This document shows positions 47,075 to 58,398 of a stretch of DNA of 64,000 nt, in pieces (the first letter of the stretch is position 1; every line of letters begins with the position of its first letter). Below the pieces are notes generated by a model. It saw nothing but the letters and a program-made list of their open reading frames with translations. It was not told where the DNA came from and searched no databases. The translations under genes were made by a program, and so were the position numbers. Source of the DNA: Caenorhabditis elegans (taxonomy: Eukaryota > Nematoda > Chromadorea > Rhabditida > Rhabditidae); NCBI RefSeq assembly GCF_000002985.6, contig NC_003282.8, positions 10,168,001-10,232,000 on the forward strand, given 5' to 3'.

Positions 47075-50000
47075 TTAAGTAGAGTTTTTCTTCAATTCAA
47101 CAACTTTTTCGCGAATTCTTTCAAATTGATAACTGAAATCTGGATAGAGGAATGGTCTATGGTCGTTTCGATGATCGTCCGGACTGTAATTTTCAGCATG
47201 AATAGCAGGAGTTGAGACAGTTGCTTTATGACGATTGACACGGTACCGCCAAAAGAATTTATTGACTTTTTCTTCAATCTGAAATTTGATAATAATTTGT
47301 AATGTTAGACGGTTTTCCACTAACCTCGTCAATTGAGTATTTATCTCCCCAGAGCTGGAGCAACTTCAAAAACATTCCATACGGTCCCATTCCTCCAGGT
47401 TTACGAAGTCTTCCAATCACAGACAATTCATCATAAGTCAAACCAATTTCAGCTTCATCTGTCTGGGCAACTTTTCCATCAACCAACGGCTTCAGTTCAG
47501 CGGTCGGCGTCGAATCAATCACACATCGAAGCGCAGCCATTCCATACTTTTCGTACGCGATCTCCAGAAATTGTCGCAGATCTCGTTTGCTCACGGAGCC
47601 AATCGGGTTGATATCAGCTGATGAGCAATCATATTTTGTCAGATATCCAACCAAACTTTCATCAACATTGGCTGTTCCCAAAACAAGAAGACCACCAGGA
47701 CGTTTATGTGAGACCAAAGCCAGTTGAGCGAAAAGATAGGAAAGTACCATTCTGATACGAGCTTGGATATTTTGAAGTGCCATAGTTTCTCGATTATCCG
47801 GACTCTGAAACAAATTTTAGTAATTAAAACTGAATTTAGATATTTAAATTACTTGGAAAGACGGCATGAATCCATACGCAACATTGAACACTTTCAGAAT
47901 GGATGTGACGATTGTATCAATGAAAATTCTGAAATTCACGTAAGTTTTTCGATTTGGCATATTTAACACAATTCCAGAAAAATGCACTGAATAAGATATA
48001 TATATATATTCAATTTCTCCAATGTTCTTCACTTATAAAATAAAATAAACTATCACCTACCCACAGTGGCTACTATTCACATTTTTTGCCAATCCTTCCG
48101 CACACTGTCTCGTTTCATCCGACGAATGTTCACTAGCCATGTAACACGTGAATAACACCTGTAATACAACATAACTAATGAATTACTTCAGTAGTCAAGT
48201 TTAATTAAAACTTGGTTCTGATTTTTTCGTTCAAAACACTATTATCATTTCCTTTTCCTTGAAAAAAATCACCCCCTATCCTTTCACTTTCTATTACAGC
48301 GTCCGCGCGAACTTTTTTTTACAGGATGCCTTGGAAAGTGTGTACCGAAACTGTGATGATGTTACCTAACCAAAAGCCAGACCGAAAAAGTAACGGAAAG
48401 TGAAAGCCGTCAAAGTTTGTATATAAGGAAAGCCTCGGACATGAAAATTCACCATTCGACGGTCTTCTCTTCTCGTCATGGACATTGATTCGCGCATCAA
48501 AGCCTACCGCTTCGTCGGATATGCTGCCTTGACTTTCTCCACCATTGCAGTGTTGTCTGGTAAGTTCATCATTTTGGAACTGACAGAACGTATATATTCA
48601 ATATTTCAGTATGTATCACTCTTCCAATGATGTATAACTACATCCATCACACTCGCAAGGTCATGCACAGTGACATCGTTGAGTGCAAGTCTGAGGCTCA
48701 ACGTCTTTTCTCTCAAGTCAACCGTATCCCAGATCTTATGATGGCACACAACCGTACTGCTCGTCAAGCTGGAGAAGGAAACGGACAATGCGAGGGATGC
48801 TGCCTTCCGGGAGCACAAGGACCACCAGGAACCCCAGGAAGCGCTGGACGCCCAGGAAAGCCAGGAGCTCCTGGACTCAACGGAAATCCAGGACGCCCAC
48901 CAAAGGAGCCATGTGAGCCACTCACTCCACCACCATGCAAGCCATGCCCAGAAGGACCACCAGGACCAGCCGGACCACCAGGACCAGACGGAAACAAGGG
49001 ACCACTTGGACCACCAGGACCACCAGGACCAGAAGGACCAAACGGAGAGCCAGGAAACAAGGGGCCAGCCGGACCACCAGGACCAGGAGGAAAGCCAGGA
49101 CCAGCTGGACCACCAGGAGAAAACGGAAACAACGGTGAGCCACAGCCAGGAGCACCAGGAGAGCCAGGACAACCAGGACAGCCAGGGCAACGCGGACCAG
49201 CTGGAGAGCCAGGAAAGGATGGATCCCCGGGAGGACAAGGAGAGAAGGGAGCCAGTGGAGAGCCAGGACAGCCAGGAAGAGATGGCCAACCAGGACATCC
49301 AGGACAACCAGGAAAGGATGGACGTCCAGGAGAAAAGGGAGTGTGTCCAAAGTATTGCGCTCTCGATGGAGGAGTCTTCTTCGAGGATGGACATCGTCGT
49401 TAAATATAGTGCTACACTCGACCAAGCAATTTTCAAATTTAGGACATTTTGAGTGCTCAATAAATACATTTCGCACCAACTTATTTTTCTTCGTTTTTTG
49501 TTAAAACATACCTGATTACATAATTCAGCGGGATCCTCTCCAACTTTTTTACCTCCCAAGTAGTATGCTGGATCATCTCCTCCTATAATTAATCACAAAT
49601 AGTTTAAATTAAAGAATTATAATATAAATACCATCAGTTTCTCGTCTCCTTTTAATTGCTCCGCACACTTTCTCGCACATTAACCTAACCATCGCAGCTA
49701 CTGCTGATGAATCTTGACCGCCGGAGAGGGGAATAAAATATCCAGCCTGAAATGCATTATTTGATAATTTAACTGCTCTATGTAGTTCAACAAACCATTC
49801 CACTTCTTCGCAAGTAAGTCCATAAATAGGCTGGAGGCCCATGACATAGTTCGGCAATTGGTGATAACTGAAGATCTTCCACGTCTGAGAGAAATCTACT
49901 TTGTACTTCATTTCTTCATTCAACTTACTATGAATCGGTGCGGTGCTCTTTTCATTGTATTTGATTCCACCAGTCATTTTGCCATCGAATCTGATTGGAA

Positions 50001-51305
50001 CTACAGTAACCTGATCGGAGGCGTTTCCTCGATCACTTGACTTCATATGTCGGAAACATTGGTTGTCTGATAAATCGACTACGGCACTGACCACAGACTA
50101 AAAAATCTGAGTTTCAATGAGATTCAAACGTTAATAGCACAAACCGTATCCTCAATATCGAATTGATGAATTTGAGCAAGTAAGTCCCCATTCTGTGCAA
50201 CAGACGATGCACCATCATAGTAAACGCGATCTCCATCACAACCTCGTTGGTTTGCATACAGATAAACTCCTCCTACTTTCGCAGAAGATCCAAGAATGAG
50301 TTGATTGATGCGATAGTTCGACTTTCCCAAAATATGATGACTTCCTGATCCATTGCACATAATATCAACACCTTGTTCGGCGAGTCGAACATTGGTTGAC
50401 CGAGCTGACCATAGTTCCTCGCAAATTTCGAATCCAATACGAACGTTATCAGATGATTCAAGAATTCCGTCTCCGAATGGAACAGTTTCCTGAATTATTT
50501 GTTTTAAATACGTTTTCTAATGATTAACTCCTACTTGGTCGAAATGAATATCTGAGTTCAACGGCATTTGATAATGTTTGAATGTTTCAGTCCATTTTAC
50601 AAACCATCTTGACTCTCTGTATACATTATCATCTGCTAATCCCATTTTGGCCCGAATAAACAAAAGTTTTCTGAAATAAGGGAATCAAATTACAACACTT
50701 TTTTTTTAGTAATTCACATACCCATTTCTCAAAGCAGCCGCACAATTGTACAACAATCCACGGAATCGAGTTGGAAGTCCAGTCACAACGAGCAAGTTGG
50801 GCCATTTTTTGCTTTTCTCAACAAGCTTGCTTAACATTTCCCATGAGTGACGTTCGGTGTCAAGTTCGAAAAAGTGATCAGCACATCCGTATCCTGGGAT
50901 TTCAAGTTCTGGTCCCAGACGGATTCTGGCTCCAAGTGCTGCTGCCTCCTCACATGCTGAAATATGTTTCAAAAAAATTTGCTTCGTTTCAGTCCTTAAA
51001 GTACAATAAATTGATAGAATTTTATTTCAAAGGTAAATAGTCTGATTTTAAATGCTTTATGACTTACTTGACAGGTTTTTACTTTGTGTTATTTTTTATG
51101 AACGTTCTGTTCGAACTGAAGTAAAAAAAACCTGTGAGTTTTCACAATTTAAAACATGAATTCAGTTTTTTGTGATACATAAACGTTTTCTCTCCAATTA
51201 TAAAAGGTTACTTTTGACAATTCTTTCATAATTTCCTTTAAAATCCAACGCCCAATTGTTGACTGTACATGTGGCAACGCGACAACGCCGATCCCACTGA
51301 TTCAT
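47075..51305 (-). CDS. qns-1: QNS-1, glutamine-dependent NAD+ synthetase
   Basis: Last step of NAD+ synthesis: the nitrilase-type glutaminase half releases ammonia from glutamine, which the synthetase half uses to amidate nicotinate adenine dinucleotide at the cost of ATP. Ten exons (51305-51212, 50956-50722, 50670-50535, 50489-50145, 50097-49632, 49582-49512, 48158-48061, 47928-47853, 47804-47325, 47278-47075) join in phase to 734 residues (human about 706). The catalytic triad is visible: Glu48 in [10 protein letters not shown], Lys118 in [18 protein letters not shown], Cys178 in EICEELW. The synthetase P-loop SGGQDSS is at 395-401 and [20 protein letters not shown] lies further on. The start at 51305 follows an AG three bases upstream. 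Intron 6 (48159-49511) contains a complete collagen gene on the other strand. abt-1 follows 163 bp downstream. Confidence 0.94.
48420..48427 (+). promoter_or_regulatory. col-124: Collagen TATA box (TATATAAG)
   Basis: A good TATA box 58 bp upstream of the collagen ATG, leaving a very short leader, as is usual for cuticle collagen genes. It lies inside intron 6 of qns-1 on the opposite strand. Confidence 0.65.
48478..49403 (+). CDS. col-124: Cuticle collagen nested in a qns-1 intron, probably COL-124
   Basis: Structural protein of the cuticle, secreted by the hypodermis. Two exons (48478-48559, 48610-49403) give 291 residues, the standard nematode cuticle collagen size. Order: short cytoplasmic N-terminus ([12 protein letters not shown]), a membrane/signal helix, a non-collagenous region with a basic RxxR processing site (NRTAR), a Cys pair (CEGCCLPG), interrupted Gly-X-Y blocks beginning [10 protein letters not shown], a Cys-containing interruption ([15 protein letters not shown]), a long Gly-X-Y run with PGQPGQPG, and a C-terminal KYCALDGG segment. 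Proline codons are almost all CCA and the GGA-CCA-CCA repeats give long false frames on both strands. The member number is from memory of the locus; the family is certain. Confidence 0.9.
49459..49464 (+). terminator. col-124: Collagen polyadenylation signal AATAAA
   Basis: AATAAA 56 bp after the collagen stop and about 48 bp before the qns-1 exon 6 boundary on the other strand, so the nested transcript fits within the host intron. Confidence 0.75.
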
Positions 51306-51809
51306 AATCTGAATAAATTTATATAAATTGATATTTTTTTTATATTGAATATATTGATATTGAATTGTAAATATGTAATAAAATATAAGAAAACGCTGAT
51401 ATAAAACAAGTTGAAGTTGAAGAGTAAGATCGGCAACTTTTATTATTACTGATTTCAAAGCAGAAAACAGTTTTAATAATAAAACATTTATAGAATAGAG
51501 GGAAAGCGATAGACCACATGAATAGAGACGGGGCGGAGAAAACGAGAAAATGCACATTTTAACAGGAAAAAACGAGGAAAGTAAATCACAATTGAAAGGA
51601 GACAGTGACTAAAGGGTTTTGGATGACTGGAGAGAGCTTGTATCACTTTTGATTTAAAGAATCAAGCTTGATATCAAGAATTCAAATAAATAATGTAGAG
51701 AACCTACAAATATTAAATAAATTAGGGGAAATTTCACGAGTATAGAAAATGGATAGAAGAATGAAGTTGGAAATAGAAGGAAACGAAGGAAGTCGCCATG
51801 AGCAGTTTC
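51306..51809. other. Spacer between tram-1 and qns-1 (same strand)
   Basis: 504 bp of AT-rich sequence with the tram-1 3' UTR and qns-1 upstream region. The open frames here (51340-51557) are T-rich and have no protein features. Too long for a tight operon gap but not excluding one. Confidence 0.55.
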
Positions 51810-53279
51810 TTAATTTTTCTTCTTCGAATCGCTCTCCTGAAAATATTGAAGGTTATTGAAACGGAAAATGTTTCTTTTTTTTAGAAGCACTTTGATGTTT
51901 TGCCTTATTCTATAGTCTACTTTTATAATCAGGATATGAATAACATATTAAAACTTGAGCTCAGAAAATGCAGGTAAAAACTCACAGAGTCTTGTCTTTT
52001 TTTCTCCTTTTTAGGAACAGCTGCAGCAGCAGCAGCAGACTTCTTCTTTTCTTTCTTAGCGTTGCTCTCACGGAATCGTCCCATATGGAATACAACAAAT
52101 GAATACAAAAGGAAGAGTTGGAGCAGAACAACGGCAAGAAGAACATTGAGCCGGATAACTGCTGTATTGAAGTTTCCAGCAGAAATATCCACAAACGGAG
52201 ATTCTGCTTGACGAAGCCCGTACCAGAAAGTCATGACGGCGATAATGATTGATCCAAGACGAACAAGAACGAATGAACCGTTGAACAGCTTGAAGGCTGG
52301 GTCAGACAACCCTTTGCGTCCAACAAAATGTGCGAAACGTGCAATATGGAAAATCAATTGAGTAATGTATTCGAGAGTAATAAGTGCCAATCCAACACGT
52401 GTGAAATTGAAGAAGTATGCGATTGATATGAAGGCAATATGAAGAATAGCCTGAACACTCTTTTGGCGAATCTCGTCGCGCTTCAGCTTTTGCAGATAGA
52501 ACTCTGGGAATTGATGAATCCAGTAGGAAATTTGGAAGATGAAGTAAAGCTTGTATGCTGCAGACATTACACGATGCTCTGTCGGGTATCCGAGCCAAAC
52601 ACTGAAACTAGGTGGGAAAAGTTTAAAACTATTTGGATTTTACGAATACCTTTTAACTTCTGAGAAATCTTCGAGCCGCTCAGAAACGATGTAAAACGCA
52701 TGGGCGATAGAATAAACAGTGAAAAACATCTGGTGGAATGACTCGCCAAATTTGAAGGTGGAGACCTTTGACAAGTGAGTCTGCAATTATGAGAATGTTT
52801 TTTTTTAATTAAAGTTAAATTTTTTGTTCAGTAGATACACATCACCGAGAGGTTCTACTTCTTTCTAATTTGAATTGTTTTAAATTGAAACTATAAAAAC
52901 ATTTAAAAAATAAATGTTATGTTGACGAAAAATTTACCTTTTTCGAGATTTTGTCGAGACCATACTCTTGCACAACAGCATGCACGACGATCCAGCAAAC
53001 CGAGTAGAAGAAAATGGCAGGAAGATCCAAAATTCCGCTCAAATATCCATGAACTTCGCGTTCCTGGCCTTGTTCTACAGCCACAGTATAAGTACCGTTG
53101 TATTGAGGAGCAATGAAGAGCGAGGAGAGTGAATGAGTCAATGGGAACATCAATCCGACAATGAACACCATCACGACACACGACATAATATCACCATGAT
53201 TTTGGATAATGAACTCATGTGATAAAATTGGTGGTTGAGGTTTTTTCGACGCTTTCGACCCTCCTTGCGGCTTAACCAT
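51810..53279 (-). CDS. tram-1: TRAM-1, translocating chain-associated membrane protein of the ER
   Basis: ER membrane protein next to the Sec61 channel that helps nascent secretory and membrane proteins enter the lipid bilayer. Four exons (53279-52938, 52780-52650, 52601-51986, 51836-51810) join in phase to 371 residues, against 374 in human TRAM1. Multiple membrane helices are visible, such as CVVMVFIVGLMFPLTHSL, LPAIFFYSVCWIVVHAVV and FSHTCWIG-free helices across the TLC region (YKLYFIFQISYWIHQFPEFY, then LALITLEYITQLIFHIAR). The C-terminal tail is Lys-rich with an alanine run (KKSAAAAAAVPKKEKKRQDS) and ends ESDSKKKN, the usual charged cytosolic tail. TTTTCAG lies 3 bases before the ATG, pointing to SL1 trans-splicing or a 5' UTR intron. 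It is divergent from the DUSP12-like gene. Confidence 0.93.
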
Positions 53280-54569
53280 TTCTGAAAATACATATTTTAG
53301 ATTACTTCGAAAAGAGTTGGAAAACGTTAGAGCGGTACATAATTCAATGCTTTAAATTGAAAAAAATTGATCAATACAACAAACATCGAGAAGTATAAAT
53401 CGTAGTTGAATGGATAGACGAGTGGAAATTCAATTTATTTTTTTGCCAGGTGTATTTTGTTTTCGAATACGTATGACGGATGACAAGCACAATCAACAAA
53501 ATAGGCATTTCAAGTGAAAAATTTCCGGTAGAACATTTTTAACCTATTTCTAAGAACGAAGAAACAAAAGAAAACAACGTTTGCGAGAGTGCACGACGAG
53601 AGCTAAGAGGACGTTTTTCAACGCAACTAAATTAAGAGGCGTGGTCTTCAGAATCGATAGACGACGAGTAAGCATGAGAGCATGAACATGAGATCCGGTA
53701 AGAGCAGAATAAATGAGAAATAACGAGAGAAGCGGGCACAAACTTATATTCAAAACTTTGGAAAAAGTTAGAATGTATTTATCATAAAATTATGAAGAAA
53801 TCGGTTTTCAACGAGCTTATTATATCAATATGGTTTTTTAAAACTTTGTTACAATCAATTGCTGTCAGTTTCGGATCTAATATTCAAGAAGATCACGGTC
53901 GGAGACTAAAAGCCTAATTCTATTATTGTTTTTCCCCTCGCAAGAGACTCGATATCAATATTTAGGTATTCATTGTATAATTTTCGAGTAAGATGAGAAA
54001 CTTATCGGCATAAAAGTTGAGAAAATCGCAAGCTTACACAAGAAAGATGCAGAACAATGAAGCTGAAAGGTAACAACAAATATAGTTAGGACTCTCGAAT
54101 CGGAACACATTCGTTTTCGGAAAGCCATCGCCGTCACATCGCTGTCTACTCCCCAGTTTGCAGTTTGGATACTGTAAGTGTGGCAGAAAAAGCAGAAGAG
54201 ACGCAGACCGCTCATGCATCTTTTTCATTCGGGCAAGGCGGAGAGCGATTTAGAAGCAAAGAGAACAAGTGGCAATGACCTCGTTTAATTGCTGATGAAT
54301 TACGTTACACTGGTCAGTGAGACGCAAATAAAATAAGCTTCAAACTATAAAATTAAATTGAGAAGAACAGCGATCGAAAAAAAAAACAAAAACTTCTGAG
54401 CAGTGATAAAATTTCTATTTTTGGGAGAATTTATCCGATGTCCGAGTCCACGTGGAGTACTAAGCATGCGCGCTCCATTGCAAACGCCGGTAAACACAAA
54501 CATTTTGAACCGAGTTTTTATTAAATTTTCCCTCACTTTTTATCCAATCGATTGCAATCTGAATAGAAA
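53280..54569. other. Divergent promoter region between tram-1 and the DUSP12-like gene
   Basis: About 1.3 kb, likely holding the tram-1 promoter and 5' UTR exon(s). Small open frames on the minus strand (53550-53753, 53970-54228) have no recognisable product. I see no RNA gene. Confidence 0.55.
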
Positions 54570-55628
54570 ATGTGGAAAATAACGGAAAATCTATATTTGG
54601 CACAACTTCCAATGATTGTAGGCCCTACGAGTAAGCAGGAGTTTTCGAAAAACGATGTAAATAAATAGAATAGTTTTTTTTAAATTTCGAACATTAATTT
54701 TGGCAGATCAAACGGGTTCTCACATTAACAACAGAACCGATTTCGGAAAAACAAAAAATTGGTGGTGTTGATTACAAGTTTTTACATCTATTGGACATGC
54801 CAGATGAACCGATTTTGGACAATGCTATTTTGGAAACAGCTGTTTTGTATATTAATGAAGGTGTCGAGAAAGAAGAAAATGTAGGTGTTCACTGGTAGGT
54901 TCAGAAATATTTGAATAAATCGATAAAAAACATTTTCAGTCTTGCGGCTGTTTCACGCAGTGTGTCTATTTGTGCGGCCTATTTAATGTACAAGAATCAG
55001 TGGCCCGTTGAAAAGGCGTTGAAGATGATCGAAAGTGTGAGAAAAACAATTGGGTATCGCTCTTTTCAGCAAAAATTTAACATAAATAAATTTTTTCAGT
55101 CCAAATGCAGGATTTCTCGCACAACTGAAGATCTGGGAACGATCCGGAATGAGTTTCTCCGCTGATCAGTACAAAAACTTGAAAATTGATATTCCTGGAA
55201 TTACTTGTGTAGATTCAAAAACTATTTGGCGGCAACCCGTGATCGACGATCAAACCAAAGTGCGATTCAAGTGAGATTTAAAAAACCTTTGGAATTTTTC
55301 TACGAGTTAACAAGGTTATTGTAGATGCCGACAATGCCGGAAAGTGATATTCAACAGCGACAATATAGTTCATCCATTAGCTGAAGCATGCCAAAAGTAT
55401 CTGATAGAACCAATGGCGTGGCTCAACGTCTCAGGTGCAACATGCTCAGTAAGCCACACATGTGGAGCAAAACTTGGGACTTTCATCGCAAGTGGATCAA
55501 AGTGCAATGGTTGTAATAAGTTTGGTAAGATGAAGAAATAATAATACTTACTTAATTATTGTTTTTCAGTGAGGCAATGGATCTTTATAAATAGGACAAA
55601 ACTCGATAAAGTGGAAATCGCAACATGA
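54570..55628 (+). CDS. DUSP12/Yvh1-type dual-specificity phosphatase with C-terminal zinc-binding domain
   Basis: Relatives (yeast Yvh1, human DUSP12) are protein phosphatases whose zinc-binding tail acts in late 60S ribosome maturation. Six exons (54570-54656, 54707-54894, 54940-55053, 55100-55270, 55325-55524, 55570-55628) join in phase to 272 residues. The catalytic domain has VLTLTTEPIS early, a probable general acid Asp59 (FLHLLDMPDEP), and HCLAAVSRS with Cys92 and Arg98. The usual P-loop Gly (HCxxGxSRS) is Ala here. The C-terminal third has CRQC, ATCSVSHTCGAKLGTF and CNGCNKFVRQW, matching the DUSP12 zinc domain. The catalytic intron falls inside the Cys codon. I recall this locus as C24F3.2 without a symbol. 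Confidence 0.88.
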
Positions 55629-56053
55629 TGGGAAATGTTTCAAATCACCTCCGAATATTATAATACTACTGTTAAATGCTCCCATAATATGTATTACGTG
55701 TCAGTTTATTATGAATACCCGGTTAATAATACTTCAATACACATTATCTCGTAGAATCTTGTTTTCTCAACGATTGTGAGCTGAGCAATTGAAAGCTCAT
55801 CAAACTTTACAGTACGTATTGGAAGAGTGCGCTTTCCCAAATCGATTGACTGTTTGATCGTCATTAATCTCGATAATCTGAAACAATTACATTCATTCTT
55901 CTGTTCGATAACAAATAAAAAGAGCCACTCCTTTTTCATTTTGTGTGCTCAGCCGATTCATCTCTTTCTCCTCCTCCACCGATTGTCCGTTGGTATAAAA
56001 TCGCCAATGGCATTTCTGAAAGACTCTTTTGTTCGATATTTCGAACAATAATA
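55629..56053. other. Intergenic between the DUSP12-like gene and the astacin gene
   Basis: 425 bp holding the DUSP12-like 3' UTR, the minus-strand orphan exon at 55709-55877 and the astacin promoter. No other feature is visible. Confidence 0.55.
55709..55877 (-). pseudogene. Orphan exon with RasGEF-like sequence (gene remnant or unannotated last exon)
   Basis: A minus-strand open stretch preceded by a perfect acceptor (TTGTTTCAG at 55878) and ended by TAA directly followed by AATAAA (55705-55710). Its protein includes TVKFDELSIAQLTIVEKTRF, which resembles the start of CDC25-type RasGEF domains (pattern FD..ELA.QLT..E...Y..I...EL). It then stops after about 30 more residues, far short of a domain. 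No upstream exon was found. It is either a decayed fragment of an exchange-factor gene or the last exon of something with distant exons. The RasGEF likeness is by eye only. Confidence 0.3.
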
Positions 56054-58315
56054 ATGTTATACATACCTCAATTTTCTATATATTTTTGTCTAGGGTATCT
56101 ACTACTTTTTTGCAAAATTTCAAATGCAGTGAAACAGTCATGGGAAATTAATCAAGAGCTAATAACAGAAGCAAACAAAGAACATACTGTATTTGGTGAT
56201 ATGCGTGAGTTACAACTTAGAAGGCCTTCTGAAACTGCATTTTCAGTCCTCACACCAGCCCAATTGATTCGATATGAAAATTCCAAAGATTCCGATTTGT
56301 CAATTAGGGGTGTATCAATAAAAGGAAGTTCAATGAATCGGTGGAGTAACAATATCGTTCCATATGTGATCTCACCACAATACTCTCCTGCACAGTAAGT
56401 TCAAATAATGCCGTCCAACAAGAGATTTGCCAAAACTTTCTGTTGTGGCAGTTTTTGGTGATAGTATATTCTAAATTTGCACAATAGGTCTAGTCAAGTA
56501 TGTAAAATTATAGACGATGCAATTATTGTTTAAAGTAAGGTTATATTCCGGTAATACTTCATTCATGTACCAAAATTTCTTATTTGCATTCACCCTAGTC
56601 CCTACCTACGTGCCTAGAGAAACACCAGGTTCAGAAAGTAGGCTACAGGTAGACTCTTAGACAGGTAGGCACAAAAACGAATGAAAGATTTAGGCTTCAA
56701 GGATGCCTTGAAAGCACGGATCGTGTGTGATATTAATAAAATTACAGGAAACAAATCCTGGTTTCTTCTCTTCGATACTTCGAACGAGTATCTTGTTTCA
56801 AATTCGTCGAGCGTACAACACAAAACGATTACTTGTTCATTGTTCCACTAGACGGGTGTTATTCGTATGTTGGGAAAATTGGTGGTAGACAGACTTTGTC
56901 ATTGGCAGCTGATTGTATTGCTGATTATATCATTTGGCATGAAATGATGCATGCAATAGGATTCGAACATGAACATCAGAGACCCGATAGAGATTCCTTT
57001 ATTCGAGTTGATTATGCAAATGTTATTCCTGGACAGATGAGTGAGTTTGAAACGAAAACTTTTAGAAGTTATTTTTTACAAGATTTTTGATTCCAGTAAA
57101 CTTTGATAAACTGAAAACTTCCCATGTCGAGTACCCTGACATTTACGATTTCAAATCAATTATGCATTATGATGGTTACGCATTTGGAAGAGTTGACACT
57201 GCCAGACGTGTTAGATTAGCAACAATGACTCCATTAAAACCCGGTGTAACTTTGGAAGACAATATGAAATTCACTGCTACAGATATTGAAAAACTGAATA
57301 GGCTCGGTCAATGTGGTGCCCGTGGCGGACAGTACAGTAACCAAGGAGTTGTCGCCTCAACTTGCCAAGATGTTGCAACCGCTGTTAGTTGTGAGGGAAA
57401 TAGAAGGGTAAGTACAAATATTTATACATATAACTTAGCTACTAAACATGTGTTTTACTACTCAAATTGTTAATTGAAAGTCATCCCTTCCATCTCCAAA
57501 ATCTCTTGTTTACAGCGTGGAATGTGCAAAAATCCGTTCTACAAACAAATGATGATCAAGTCTTGCCAGAAAACATGCAGACTATGTTCGTACACAAGGA
57601 TGATTGATGAAGATGTGAGTTTATATTTCAAGAGTGAATATTATTATAGGGGAAATGTACTGAAAAACAAAATATACCAAACATCTTAATAAGAAAAACT
57701 TTTAAAATAAAAAGATTTTCTCAAACTTTAAGGCAAAGTTTTGGTAAAGTGCCAAATTTTCCAAATAGTTCACTATTGGTAAATTTGAGCACTGCTGTAG
57801 GTTCGAACCCATATGATATTTTGACATTTTAGCAATTTAAGGAGCGGTGTTAAACAATTCCCTACTGACAATTAAACAGTGAAAAAATAAAATTACTTTG
57901 AAGATTATTCAAAACTCCAGTTGGTTCACAAATTTATGTTTTACATTTCTAGAATTTCCATATTTTTGGCGTGCACAATCTTTGAAGTTGTTCATTTTCA
58001 GCTTTGTCTCTTTAAAATTAAAACCATTATTCCAATCGTACTTGTTTCGTTTTATTTTTGGGTTATTTGGCAATACTTAATTAATTCTGAAGCCTATCTT
58101 CTAGTGAACATTTACTTAAAAATATCAAATAAGTCTAATATTTTGCACATTTCAATTTTCAGGACGATCTAACTCCAAATACTACAGTAAAATCTGTAAA
58201 GTGCGAGGACAAACACCCACGATGTGATATTTACTCACACAATGGTTTCTGCACTCTTCCATTTTACGATGATGTACGATATCAGTTATGTGCTAAAACG
58301 TGTAATTTATGTTAA
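56054..58315 (+). CDS. nas-12: Secreted astacin zinc metalloprotease with two ShKT domains, probably NAS-12
   Basis: Extracellular protease made as a zymogen. Five exons (56054-56394, 56748-57040, 57097-57407, 57516-57614, 58163-58315) join in phase to 398 residues. Visible: signal peptide (FCLGYLLLFCKISNA), a propeptide with VFGDMREL resembling the astacin inhibitory FxGD motif, the RWSNNIVPYVIS start of the mature enzyme, the zinc site HEMMHAIGFEHEHQRPDRD (His178, Glu179, His182, His188), the Met-turn SIMHYDGYAFG, and two C-terminal six-Cys ShKT domains (TCQDVATAVSC...CRLC and KCEDKHPRC...TCNLC). There is no EGF or CUB domain, which places it with the short ShKT-bearing NAS group. The gene is convergent with the Ly6-like gene, with 83 bp between stops. 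The member number is less sure than the family. Confidence 0.88.
56590..56672 (+). repeat. Inverted CCTACC/AGGTAGG repeat copy in the astacin intron 1
   Basis: CCCTACCTACGTGCCTAGAG is followed by AGTAGGCTACAGGTAGAC and ACAGGTAGGCAC, an imperfect inverted arrangement of the same words found at 45795-46110. Confidence 0.45.
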
Positions 58316-58398
58316 AGTTTTCAATTTATTTATGATTTTCAAATTAATTTATTATTTGTTTTTTTTTACATAAATATAAAACTTATAGAACATCGACT

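Noticed and set aside
48606-49559. Long open frames on the minus strand and alternative plus frames over the collagen
   Set aside because: They are produced by the GGA-CCA-CCA collagen repeats (Trp/Ser- or Pro/Gly-rich nonsense). The Gly-X-Y frame with its own start, intron and stop is the gene.
50701-51040. Plus-strand 89-codon frame opposite qns-1 exon 2
   Set aside because: Shadow of the conserved nitrilase exon, which carries the catalytic Glu on the minus strand.
57795-57815. GGTTCGAACCC, a tRNA B-box-like word
   Set aside because: No A box at the right distance, no acceptor stem, and the T-arm would not pair. It lies in intron 4 of the astacin gene.
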